Below, piece after piece: positions 56,943-64,000 of a stretch of 64,000 nucleotides of DNA. The stretch lies in assembly GCF_020342435.1 (NCBI RefSeq), contig NZ_CP080504.1, forward strand, positions 149,698-213,697. The letters run 5' to 3'. The DNA comes from Candidatus Vallotiella sp. (ex Adelges kitamiensis). GTDB taxonomy: Bacteria > Pseudomonadota > Gammaproteobacteria > Burkholderiales > Burkholderiaceae. Under the pieces are notes generated by a model. The model was not told where the DNA came from. It saw only the letters and a program-made list of their open reading frames with translations, and ran no database searches. The first letter of the stretch is position 1; every line of letters begins with the position of its first letter. The translations under genes were made by a program, and so were the position numbers.

Positions 56943-57480
56943 ATTGGTTTAGCATGAAGAATTGTTCAGCTTGGCTGAGCATAAGCCGAAACCACGTTAG
57001 ACGATCATAGTTGTACTGCTCGGCGTGCTTGGTATCTTCTATTTGGGCTGCATTGCATTTTTTAGTTGATATTTAGGCGCTTATGAGCAGGCATCGCATA
57101 GTGATAGGCTAATATATTGAGAAGCTTATTCTCATATTTGGTTGGCATCTAAGATGCCCCTGCATATTATAGGTCTATTAGAGTCGTACGCTAGAGAAAC
57201 TAGGTCGGCATTTAATTAGCACTGATATAGTCCAGACAGCCTAAGTAGTTTCAGATAATAATGTAAAAGCCCAATGCATTCAGTATTTTATGTTCCTCGT
57301 GAACTATACCGAGATCGCCTACACTGGTTTACAATATTACGGAGATAAGGAGAGGTTAAACCGCGATACTCTACTGAGTAATCACGTTCTTAAGTCACGC
57401 GTACAGATGCGCTCATAAGCAGCGTGCATATCCGATCAAACAATCCGCGCGTCTTCTTCACTAGTATATAGATGCCCTAT
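56943..57480 (-). pseudogene. mutL: Decayed C-terminal fragment of mutL
   Basis: Minus-strand pieces match the MutL C-terminal domain in order. They are GIYILVKKTRGL (from about 57473, family GIYVLAQNTRGL), MHAAYERICT in the next frame (family MHAAHERILY), ILAYHYAMPAHKRLNI (about 57115-57070, family LACHHAVRANRRLTL), then NAAQIEDTKHAEQYNYDRLT with WFRLMLSQAEQFF (about 57055-56945, family [27 protein letters not shown]). Frame changes and stops separate them. The N-terminal GHKL ATPase half is gone; there is no room for it before tsaE. MutL is required for DNA mismatch repair. Confidence 0.85.
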
Positions 57481-57985
57481 AATAAGATCTCAAATCCTAC
57501 TAGATACGCGCCAGGCGCTTGTGCTACTACTATAGGTATATTATCGTAGGAGGCAAACTTTGTTGGAAGACGATATACTAGATTGTGTGCATCAGAAATA
57601 ACCATACCGAATAACAAAGCCGATGACATACTGCTGGATCTATCTGACATACCCGTTCTAACGCTACTCCCTACTCTGCTCGTTATATTTACAGTATCTA
57701 GAACTCTAGTCTTGGACTATATTAGATTGTGTGTTTTGAATGCGAACAGAAAATGTAGAGCAATCTTTATAGATCGAGCTTTCCTAACAGAAAAACGTCA
57801 ACTCTACGGGTGCTATGTGAGTAAGTTAATAGTACTGATACACTTCTGCTAGAAGTGTGTATATTCACAGCATTGAAATTGATGTACCTAGTATGAGCGC
57901 TAGGAAACGCACTAATCTACCTATGCTCAAAATCTCGAGGTTTCGGGATACCGTAAAAACGGATGCAACGAGTAGACCGATTTAG
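57481..57985. other. Decayed spacer between mutL fragment and tsaE
   Basis: Burkholderia carry an N-acetylmuramoyl-alanine amidase (amiC) here. No amidase motif was recognised. An 89-codon plus-strand open stretch at 57583-57852 has no recognisable family and is treated as chance. Confidence 0.45.
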
Positions 57986-58510
57986 TTAGCATGGTGCAAG
58001 ACATGCTTTCCCAGTTTCGCTGTAAGCTCGCGCAGTCAGCTTTCGGCTTTCTCCTTGAACCTCTAGAACAAACTGTAAGTCTGGTAGGCCTAGCATACCG
58101 CTAGCCCGCTCCGGCCATTCGATTAGGTGCAGTGCTTGGGTATCGTAGTATTCACGAAAACCCATGTCTTCCCATTCTGACGGATACACAAAACGGTATA
58201 GGTCGAAATGATAAACTAATAGAGGTACACCATCGACATTCCCTATAATGTAGGGTTCAACAAGTGTATAAGTTGGGCTACGCACGTATTGCGTGTACCC
58301 TAATGCCCACAGTATCGCACGTACTAGAGTCGTCTTACCGGAACCGAGGTCACCAGATAAGTGTACCTGAATACCATGCGTTGTCACAGCACGCATTGCC
58401 GTTATAAGTGCTATAGCAAGCTTTGATCCGAAAGTATGGGTCGCACGCTCATCCGCTAGCACGAATACGCGTTCCATCAATATACAAGGTAAGACTTTTA
58501 TATGTCGCAT
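57986..58510 (-). CDS. tsaE: tRNA threonylcarbamoyladenosine ATPase TsaE
   Basis: TsaE (174 aa) powers t6A37 synthesis with TsaB, TsaC and TsaD. The P-loop GDLGSGKTTLVRAILWALG begins at about residue 53, followed by VRSPTYTLVEPY, HFDLYRF and LIEWPERA, all family blocks. Another possible start is the ATG at 58477. It is one of the few tRNA-modification genes kept in nearly all bacterial genomes. Confidence 0.94.
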   Translation of the reverse strand: MRHIKVLPCILMERVFVLADERATHTFGSKLAIALITAMRAVTTHGIQVHLSGDLGSGKTTLVRAILWALGYTQYVRSPTYTLVEPYIIGNVDGVPLLVYHFDLYRFVYPSEWEDMGFREYYDTQALHLIEWPERASGMLGLPDLQFVLEVQGESRKLTARAYSETGKACLAPC

Positions 58511-58529
58511 TGTTATGCTGCGAGAAGCA

Positions 58530-58850
58530 AGATATTAGGATTTACTGTGTGACCTTTAACAAAGATGCACTCTCGGTGCAAGCACATCGTGTGCTTGAAT
58601 AGATGAACAAAGCGCGTTTTAGTACCAATTAGCAGCCATAATACTGATTTATCTTATTCTGAATTATGGTGCCTTCTCAGTGAAGGAGTGTCTCTCTCGT
58701 AGAGAGGTAAATTATTTTGTTATAAATCGCATTAAGCGTGTTCCACCGTCCAATTTAGACTCTAAATATATTAAGGCATAAATTACTGTAATTACTTGCC
58801 AGCAGACCTACGCATGTATCATGCGTGAGCATTTTAAGTCAATTCAAGAC
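58530..58850 (+). pseudogene. queG: Decayed queG (epoxyqueuosine reductase)
   Basis: Divergent from tsaE, where Burkholderia carry queG, plus-strand pieces match its N-terminal third. They are KILGFTV (about 58533, family RELGFQAV), KRVLVPISS (about 58612, family RPAELVPGTIS), LDSKYIKA, stop, then ITVITCQQTYACIMREHFKS (58755-58850, family LxDPARGYISVYARGRDYHKVMRARLQ). The last block aligns without gaps over about 20 residues. Stops lie between and inside the blocks, and no trace of the cysteine-rich iron-sulfur part was found. QueG carries out the last step of queuosine synthesis. Confidence 0.55.
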
Positions 58851-59373
58851 GGTGCACTGTTCTCAATTTATTGTTATTAATAATAAGCTACTATAAGGCG
58901 ATACAGTTAGTATCTACAACAATTAGCCGGATAAATCGACTCTGATGAATCCAGCTAGGTTAGTGGACCCTACCAACTTAGTGAGAGTACTAGGGGTTAC
59001 CCTAGTATAGACAATTAGATATGAAAGATAAAAAATATATGTCTTCTCTAAAACAAGTCTAGTTTGTTATTTTTTGATTGAGTTTTCGTAAACATTTTTT
59101 CTTGCTAATGCGCAAAGCTAACTATCACGAATGCTTGCGTATGTACATGAACATAGAAATTTCGGGATCGCATACCCTGGGTAAAGTCTTCATGGTCTTC
59201 GATATGTACAATATCTTAGACCGCACGTAATATTTAATTAGAGCAAGCGAGATCTAGACACCTCCTTAGCAGTTTCGCTAGCTTTGTATATCATGCGCGC
59301 AACGGTTTTGTAACATTAAGCGTTTTCTGCTTGTGAAGCATAGCATCTGCTACCACAGAAGTGAGTTATAGGC
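58851..59373. other. Spacer before xerD
   Basis: Probably the rest of dead queG. A hairpin TACTAGGG-GTTA-CCCTAGTA lies at 58988-59007. The xerD promoter must be here but is not clear. Confidence 0.45.
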
Positions 59374-60300
59374 ATGAATAACATAAAAAACAGCGCACTA
59401 AACACACATCGCAATATAAGCGAGCAAGCAATCGATGCGTTCTGCGACGCGCAATGGCTTGAGTATGGGTTGTCCAGTAATACGCTAGATGCATATCGAC
59501 GCGACTTGTCGCTGTATTGCAATTGGCTCTCGGTAACGCATAAGCGCGTACTCGATACGACGCGCGAGTCTGATTTGCGTGAATATATGGCGGCACGCAG
59601 CAATAGTAAGGCCAGTTCTGCGAATCGACGCTTATCAGTATTTCGGCGATACTTCGCATGGGTGCTGCGTGAGCAGCATATCGCGGTTAATCCGACATTG
59701 CATATCCGTTCAGCTCAACAGCCACCCTATTTTCCGTCCGTCCTTAATGAAGCGCAAGTTGAATCTTTGTTAGCTACACCAGATCTTAATACGTTACTTG
59801 GATTGCGTGATCGTGCGATGTTGGAGCTGATGTACGCGAGTGGGTTACGTGTATCGGAGTTAGTTATGCTCAAGACAGTTGAAGTCGGGTTGAACGAGGG
59901 TATAGTACGTGTGATGGGTAAGGGCGCAAAAGAGCGTTTGGTTCCTTTTGGCGACGAAGCCCAATGTTGGATAGAGCGATATCTATGCGAAGTGCGTGCA
60001 GTGCTTCTTGGTACTCGTAGTACCGAGGTTTTTTTTGTAACAGCGCGCGGAAGTGGAATGACCCGTCAGCAATTCTGGAATATTATTAAACGATATACGT
60101 TACGCGCTAATATTTATATACCACTATCGCCGCACACTTTGCGGCATGCGTTTGCCACGCATCTTCTCAATCATGGCGCGGATCTGCGCGTAGTACAAAT
60201 ATTGCTCGGACACAGTGATATTTCAACGACTCAGATCTATACCCATGTCGCACGCGAGTATCTTAAAGCACTGCATGAAATACATCATCCGCGTAGATGA
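59374..60300 (+). CDS. xerD: Tyrosine recombinase XerD
   Basis: XerD (308 aa) resolves chromosome dimers at dif together with XerC and FtsK. The N-terminal SAM-like domain (about 18-105) includes LSSNTLDAYRRDL. All catalytic residues are visible: Arg159 in ASGLRVSEL, Lys183 in GKGAKERLVP, His254 and Arg257 in HTLRHAFATHLL, His280 in LLGHSDISTTQ and the nucleophile Tyr289 in IYTHV. XerD is preferred over XerC from the general sequence style; xerC and a dif site were not seen in the window. Confidence 0.92.
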   Translation: MNNIKNSALNTHRNISEQAIDAFCDAQWLEYGLSSNTLDAYRRDLSLYCNWLSVTHKRVLDTTRESDLREYMAARSNSKASSANRRLSVFRRYFAWVLREQHIAVNPTLHIRSAQQPPYFPSVLNEAQVESLLATPDLNTLLGLRDRAMLELMYASGLRVSELVMLKTVEVGLNEGIVRVMGKGAKERLVPFGDEAQCWIERYLCEVRAVLLGTRSTEVFFVTARGSGMTRQQFWNIIKRYTLRANIYIPLSPHTLRHAFATHLLNHGADLRVVQILLGHSDISTTQIYTHVAREYLKALHEIHHPRR

Positions 60301-61036
60301 GTGCCATAATGAAAGCTCTGTTCACGATGAGCTTTGTACTGCCTATATACGCGGAATACATGGGTTTATAATACCAACAAGTTAAAATTTTGCTTAATTG
60401 ACGTTATATCAAGATACTCTATTGAGATTTAGAGGTCTGATATTTCGCTATATCGTAAAATATGCATCAACTAGTGATTAAAGTGTTGAGTAATTGCATG
60501 TCTCCAAATTTCATTGGAGAAACCATATTGAAGTCAAATATTCAAAATATCTTAAAAGTCTTGAACTACTCACTAGAAGCTAAAACAGAAAGACAGGCTT
60601 AATTAATTCTACGTTTATCTGCACGCCTTTGCTGTTTTAAAAGCAGTGGAGTATAGAAGTGATACTTACTATTTGTAGACTATTTTATTAGAAAAATCTA
60701 GCTATTAGAATTCAAGTTTTTAAGACATATAACTTAACCTGTTGAAGTCGAGATTCAGTCTTTTTTGTTTTCGCTAGCACTAGCTAGTGCTAAAAATATA
60801 GCAACTATGAATTATTAGCTATCAGTTGAATAACAAAAGTATCTCGTAATTTTTATTACAATGATGTTTACTATCCCAGTATAGTGGTAGGTTTAGGATA
60901 AATATCCTAATATATAGTAAGTAACGCGATATCTTCAGTAAAATATTTTGATATGTTAGCGTGGTAAGTTGACAAGGATCTAAGTTCAGCTAATTTTGAG
61001 TAAAAATGTACTCTAAACAAGCTTCATATCTTCTCT
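60301..61036. other. Spacer between xerD and plsY
   Basis: About 735 AT-rich bases. No remnant recognised (a YbaK-type gene was looked for). Contains an 18-base perfect palindrome, TAGCACTAG plus its reverse complement, at 60775-60792 preceded by a T-rich run, and TTAGGATA-AA-TATCCTAA at 60893-60910. Confidence 0.5.
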
Positions 61037-61666
61037 ATGGCTAATTCACTTTTTACTATTATTGCGTACCTAATTGGTTCAATACCGTTCGCATTGGTAG
61101 TCAGCACGACAATGGGGCTATCTGACCCCCGTACCTATGGATCGAAAAACCCGGGTGCAACTAATGTGCTACGAAGCGGCAAAAAGATAGCAGCACTTTT
61201 GACTCTATTGGGTGATGCTTGTAAAGGGTGGCTCACCGTATGGCTTGTAAAGCATATCAGCGCCGCATGCCGGCTTGACGCATTCTCGGTAGCATTAGCA
61301 TCAATCTCTGTATTCCTCGGCCATTTGTATCCTGTGTTTTTCTGTTTCAAAGGCGGTAAGGGTGCGGCTACTGCAGCTGGCGTACTGTTCGGGATTGAAC
61401 CAGTGCTCGGCATAGCGACTGTCTCTATATGGATCATTATTACTGTTTTGTTTCGCTACTCATCATTATCCGCACTCATTTCGGCGTTGTTCACGCCATT
61501 GTTTTACCTATTTATATTTGGCTGCAACCCGATCGCCGTAGCCATTATTTTAATGGGCATATTGCTGGTATGGCGGCACCGCATGAATATTAGTAACCTA
61601 TTAGCCAGACGGGAAAGCCGGATTGGCAATAAGGAAGGCATGTTCCATGGAAGTAGTAATAGCTAA
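61037..61666 (+). CDS. plsY: Glycerol-3-phosphate acyltransferase PlsY
   Basis: PlsY (209 aa) adds the first acyl chain, from acyl-phosphate, to glycerol-3-P in the inner membrane. The protein is hydrophobic with several membrane segments. The three conserved cytoplasmic motifs are GSIPFALV (about 13-20), the GSKNPGATNVLR block (about 35-46) and FKGGKGAATAAGVLFG (about 105-120). Complete; it starts phospholipid synthesis together with PlsX, which is not in the window. Confidence 0.96.
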   Translation: MANSLFTIIAYLIGSIPFALVVSTTMGLSDPRTYGSKNPGATNVLRSGKKIAALLTLLGDACKGWLTVWLVKHISAACRLDAFSVALASISVFLGHLYPVFFCFKGGKGAATAAGVLFGIEPVLGIATVSIWIIITVLFRYSSLSALISALFTPLFYLFIFGCNPIAVAIILMGILLVWRHRMNISNLLARRESRIGNKEGMFHGSSNS

Positions 61667-62055
61667 GGCTATTAAGCAGCACGCTCTTAATCCTAGAAGC
61701 TATTGAAATCAAGCGCGCTGTCTACCGATTTTTTAGAATCGAGCTAATATTGGTTAATATTTTATTATTCAGCTGCTTTACTAAATTCTAGAAATTAACC
61801 ACGTTAATATAGTACCTATATAAAATAGTTATAGTAAAAAATTTTTTATTAGTTTAAGCACTAAGATACACACGTACTGTGATGCCTATTAAGCTATACT
61901 AGATAATTATAGAGAACTCCGTGGTAAATTCTCTTAATTTATTGATTGCCTGAAATTTAGAAAAACATTAGTTCGTACTAGCTGAGATTAAAGCTCCTAT
62001 ATTACAATACGCTTTACGATATTCTAAACTAATTAACTCTAACCTAGAGTCTAAT
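61667..62055. other. Spacer between plsY and murB
   Basis: About 390 very AT-rich bases; no remnant or regulatory site recognised. Confidence 0.5.
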
Positions 62056-63069
62056 ATGCTGCAGGCGGATTATGCCCTGCGAAATTACAATGCATTTGGC
62101 TTTGACGTGCACGCAAGAATAGGTGGTCTAATTCGCTCAGAAACTGCTCTTGCTAAGCTACGCACTGATAAATGTATAGCTAGTATGCCGCGTATAGTGC
62201 TTGGCGCGGGTAGCAATATCGTATTTACTCGCGACTTTGATGGTTTGGCTCTTGTTATTGATTTGCGTGGAAAGCGTATTGTCTCGCAGACTGACGACGC
62301 TTATATCGTCGAGGGCGCTGCAGGTGAACGATGGCACGACTTTGTATACTGGACGCTGCAACAAGGTATGCCTGGATTAGAAAATCTTGCATTGATCCCT
62401 GGTACTGTTGGTGCTGCTCCAGTACAAAATATTGGTGCATACGGCCTCGAACTTGTTGAGCGCTTTGAACGCTTGCGTGCATTTGATATGATCGATGGGC
62501 GTATCGTAGAGCTTAATGTGCAAGAATGCGCATTCGGATATCGTGATAGCATATTTAAGAATGCGGCCCGCGGACAGCTGATTATTTTGTCTGTTATATT
62601 TCGTTTGCCAAAGCGGTGGTATGCACGCGATTCATATGCGGATATTACAAGTCGGCTTGCTATGAATAAGATTAGCGAGCCGACAGCACAACAAATTTTT
62701 GATGTGGTTACTGCGATCCGCCGTGAAAAGCTACCTGATCCTGCAGTCTTAGGGAACGTGGGAAGCTTTTTTAAAAATCCAATTGTCAGTGCTGAGTATT
62801 TTGCAGCTCTGCAGGCAAAAGAACCGGATATCGTCTTCTATGCACAATGCGATAGTCGTGTAAAGTTATCTGCCGGCTGGATGATTGATCAATGCGGATG
62901 GAAAGAGCGCTCAATCGGCGGAGCTGCTGTACATAAAAGCCAGGCTCTTGTGCTAGTCAATCGTGGCGGCGCAACCGGAGAACAAGTGTTAGAACTAGCG
63001 CAAGTAATTCGAGCCGATGTTAGACAGCGCTTCGGTGTGGAACTAGACATAGAACCGCTTGTCGTCTGA
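62056..63069 (+). CDS. murB: UDP-N-acetylenolpyruvoylglucosamine reductase
   Basis: MurB (337 aa) reduces UDP-GlcNAc-enolpyruvate to UDP-MurNAc with FAD and NADPH. The FAD loop is LGAGSNIVFTRDFDGL, then IPGTVGAAPVQNIGAYGLEL, YRDSIFK (type I MurB tyrosine loop), and GSFFKNPIVS with the catalytic Ser. The C-terminal SAGWMIDQCGWK and HKSQALVLVNRGGAT are present. Peptidoglycan synthesis is therefore likely retained, in line with dapB. Confidence 0.96.
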   Translation: MLQADYALRNYNAFGFDVHARIGGLIRSETALAKLRTDKCIASMPRIVLGAGSNIVFTRDFDGLALVIDLRGKRIVSQTDDAYIVEGAAGERWHDFVYWTLQQGMPGLENLALIPGTVGAAPVQNIGAYGLELVERFERLRAFDMIDGRIVELNVQECAFGYRDSIFKNAARGQLIILSVIFRLPKRWYARDSYADITSRLAMNKISEPTAQQIFDVVTAIRREKLPDPAVLGNVGSFFKNPIVSAEYFAALQAKEPDIVFYAQCDSRVKLSAGWMIDQCGWKERSIGGAAVHKSQALVLVNRGGATGEQVLELAQVIRADVRQRFGVELDIEPLVV

Positions 63070-63226
63070 ATCTTGAATTCAAAAACCGATTCTAATATGC
63101 CTACAATATTAGCGTAAGCTATGCGACGCTGTATATATTTGCACAGTAAATTTATGCATACAACGCACTGAAACAGTGCAGTTTAACTACTTATTTGCCG
63201 TTATGACACTCAGTCAATATTAAAAT

Positions 63227-64000
63227 TTAATAATTCAGGCGACCAAGCATTAAAAATTCTATTAACGCTTTTTGTACATGCAGTCGGTTTTCAGCTTCAT
63301 CCCATACCACGCTCTGTTGACCATCAATAACATCAGCACTTACTTCCTCTCCACGATGTGTAGGTAGACAATGCATAAATAGCGCGTCGGGCTGCGCAAG
63401 TGCCATTAGTTTCGCATCGACACACCAATCTGAAAATGCAACTTTACGTATATCATTTTCTTGTTCGAAACCCATACTAGTCCAGACATCGGTCGTAATT
63501 AAGTGAGCACCCTCGCAAGTAGCGCACGGATCATCCGTTTCCTCAACTGAGGTTAAATGTTTGGGGTCAATCGATGCATGATTAAGTCTATATCCAGGCG
63601 GTGTTGACACACGAAGTTTAAAACCGAGGATATGTGCTGCTTCAATCCATGTGTAGGCCATATTATTCGCATCACCTACCCAGGCGACAGTTTTTCCACG
63701 AATCGGCCCTCGATGCTCATGGAATGTAAAGACGTCAGCTAGAACCTGGCACGGATGGTACTCATTAGTCAGTCCATTGATAACTGGAACTCGTGAATTC
63801 TCTGCAAAGCGACGTAATATGTCCTGCCCGAATGTTCGAATCATAATGATATCAACCATTCTTGATATAACCTGTGCAGCGTCCTCGATTGGTTCACCCC
63901 GACCTAATTGAGTATCGCGCGTGTTCATAAAAACGGCGTGACCACCCAGTTGGAAAATACCAGCCTCGAACGAGAGTCGCGTACGCGTCGAGTTTTTCTC
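63227..64000 (-). CDS. argF: Ornithine carbamoyltransferase, N-terminus cut by window end
   Basis: ArgF makes citrulline from ornithine and carbamoyl phosphate. The visible 257 residues run off the window: the frame continues past the internal ATG at 63928 to EKNSTRTRLSFEAGIFQLGG, which holds the carbamoyl-phosphate STRTR motif. HPCQVLADVFTF, WVGDANNMAYTW and the ornithine-side MHCLPTHRGEEV are intact. Only about the first 50 residues are missing outside the window. Arginine synthesis would be a plausible gift to the host; other arg genes are not seen here. Confidence 0.95.
   Translation of the reverse strand, partial: EKNSTRTRLSFEAGIFQLGGHAVFMNTRDTQLGRGEPIEDAAQVISRMVDIIMIRTFGQDILRRFAENSRVPVINGLTNEYHPCQVLADVFTFHEHRGPIRGKTVAWVGDANNMAYTWIEAAHILGFKLRVSTPPGYRLNHASIDPKHLTSVEETDDPCATCEGAHLITTDVWTSMGFEQENDIRKVAFSDWCVDAKLMALAQPDALFMHCLPTHRGEEVSADVIDGQQSVVWDEAENRLHVQKALIEFLMLGRLNY

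Noticed and set aside
57583-57852. 89-codon open stretch on the plus strand between miaA and tsaE
   Set aside because: No family resemblance, no ribosome binding site, and it lies in a spacer where a minus-strand amidase is expected to have decayed. Likely chance.
59374-60300. XerD as integrase of a mobile element
   Set aside because: It is a normal-length housekeeping XerD without cargo genes, flanking repeats or tRNA target.

Overview
The window looks like a piece of chromosome from a host-restricted member of the Burkholderiaceae that is part-way through genome reduction. Every intact protein reads like a Burkholderia orthologue. Many gene neighbourhoods follow the Burkholderia order: fur/bamE/dapB/leuS/lptE/holA/proA, recN/nadK...grpE/dnaK/dnaJ, folK/pcnB/HAD/hda/purM/miaA, yggS/proC...recG and plsY/murB/argF. 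The DNA is strongly AT-shifted compared with free-living Burkholderia, and about 26% of the window lies outside intact genes. Several of those spacers still hold recognisable corpses of the genes expected there. An insect endosymbiont of the Candidatus Vallotia type (adelgid symbionts) fits best, but that name is inferred from memory of gene order and composition, not from a search.

Layout. 1-4.8 kb: a decayed barnase-like ribonuclease followed by an intact barstar, then transketolase and GAPDH. 5.7-13.8 kb: fur (minus) diverging from bamE, dapB, an ExbD-like remnant, leuS, lptE, holA and proA. 13.8-16.9 kb: a dead HemJ/CopD-like gene, then the Entner-Doudoroff pair edd-eda. 17.5-22.8 kb: purB and secF-secD-yajC (minus). 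23-26 kb: rlmL-like and mnmA (plus), sitting between yajC and its usual partner tgt. 26.5-31 kb: tgt-queA (minus) and recG (plus). 31-33.8 kb: oxyR and ubiA remnants, proC-yggS. 35.6-44.9 kb: tldD, the giant yhdP, recN and nadK (all minus). 45.6-49.5 kb: grpE, dnaK, dnaJ. 49.7-51 kb: dead panB and deoxynucleoside kinase. 51-57 kb: folK, pcnB, a HAD phosphatase, hda (minus), purM (plus), miaA (minus). 57-59 kb: mutL fragment, tsaE, queG remnant. 59.4-64 kb: xerD, plsY, murB and the start-less end of argF.

How it works together. The retained set is core information processing (leuS, holA, hda, recG, recN, pcnB, xerD), tRNA modification (mnmA, miaA, tsaE, tgt, queA), envelope assembly (secDF-yajC, bamE, lptE, yhdP, plsY, murB), chaperones, central carbon flow (tkt, gap, edd, eda) and biosynthesis of lysine/peptidoglycan precursors (dapB), proline (proA, proC), arginine (argF), purines (purB, purM) and folate (folK). 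The lost set visible as remnants is oxidative-stress regulation (oxyR), mismatch repair (mutL), pantothenate synthesis (panB), ubiquinone prenylation (ubiA), the last queuosine step (queG) and an extracellular RNase. That pattern is typical of a nutritional symbiont.

I did not find a mobile element, CRISPR array, rRNA or tRNA, nor a clear new multi-gene system. The most interesting points are the orphan barstar beside its dying nuclease, a queuosine pathway cut before its last step, the relics of lost genes, the rearranged tgt/yajC junction with a terminator left behind, and a set of long perfect short-loop hairpins in the decayed spacers.
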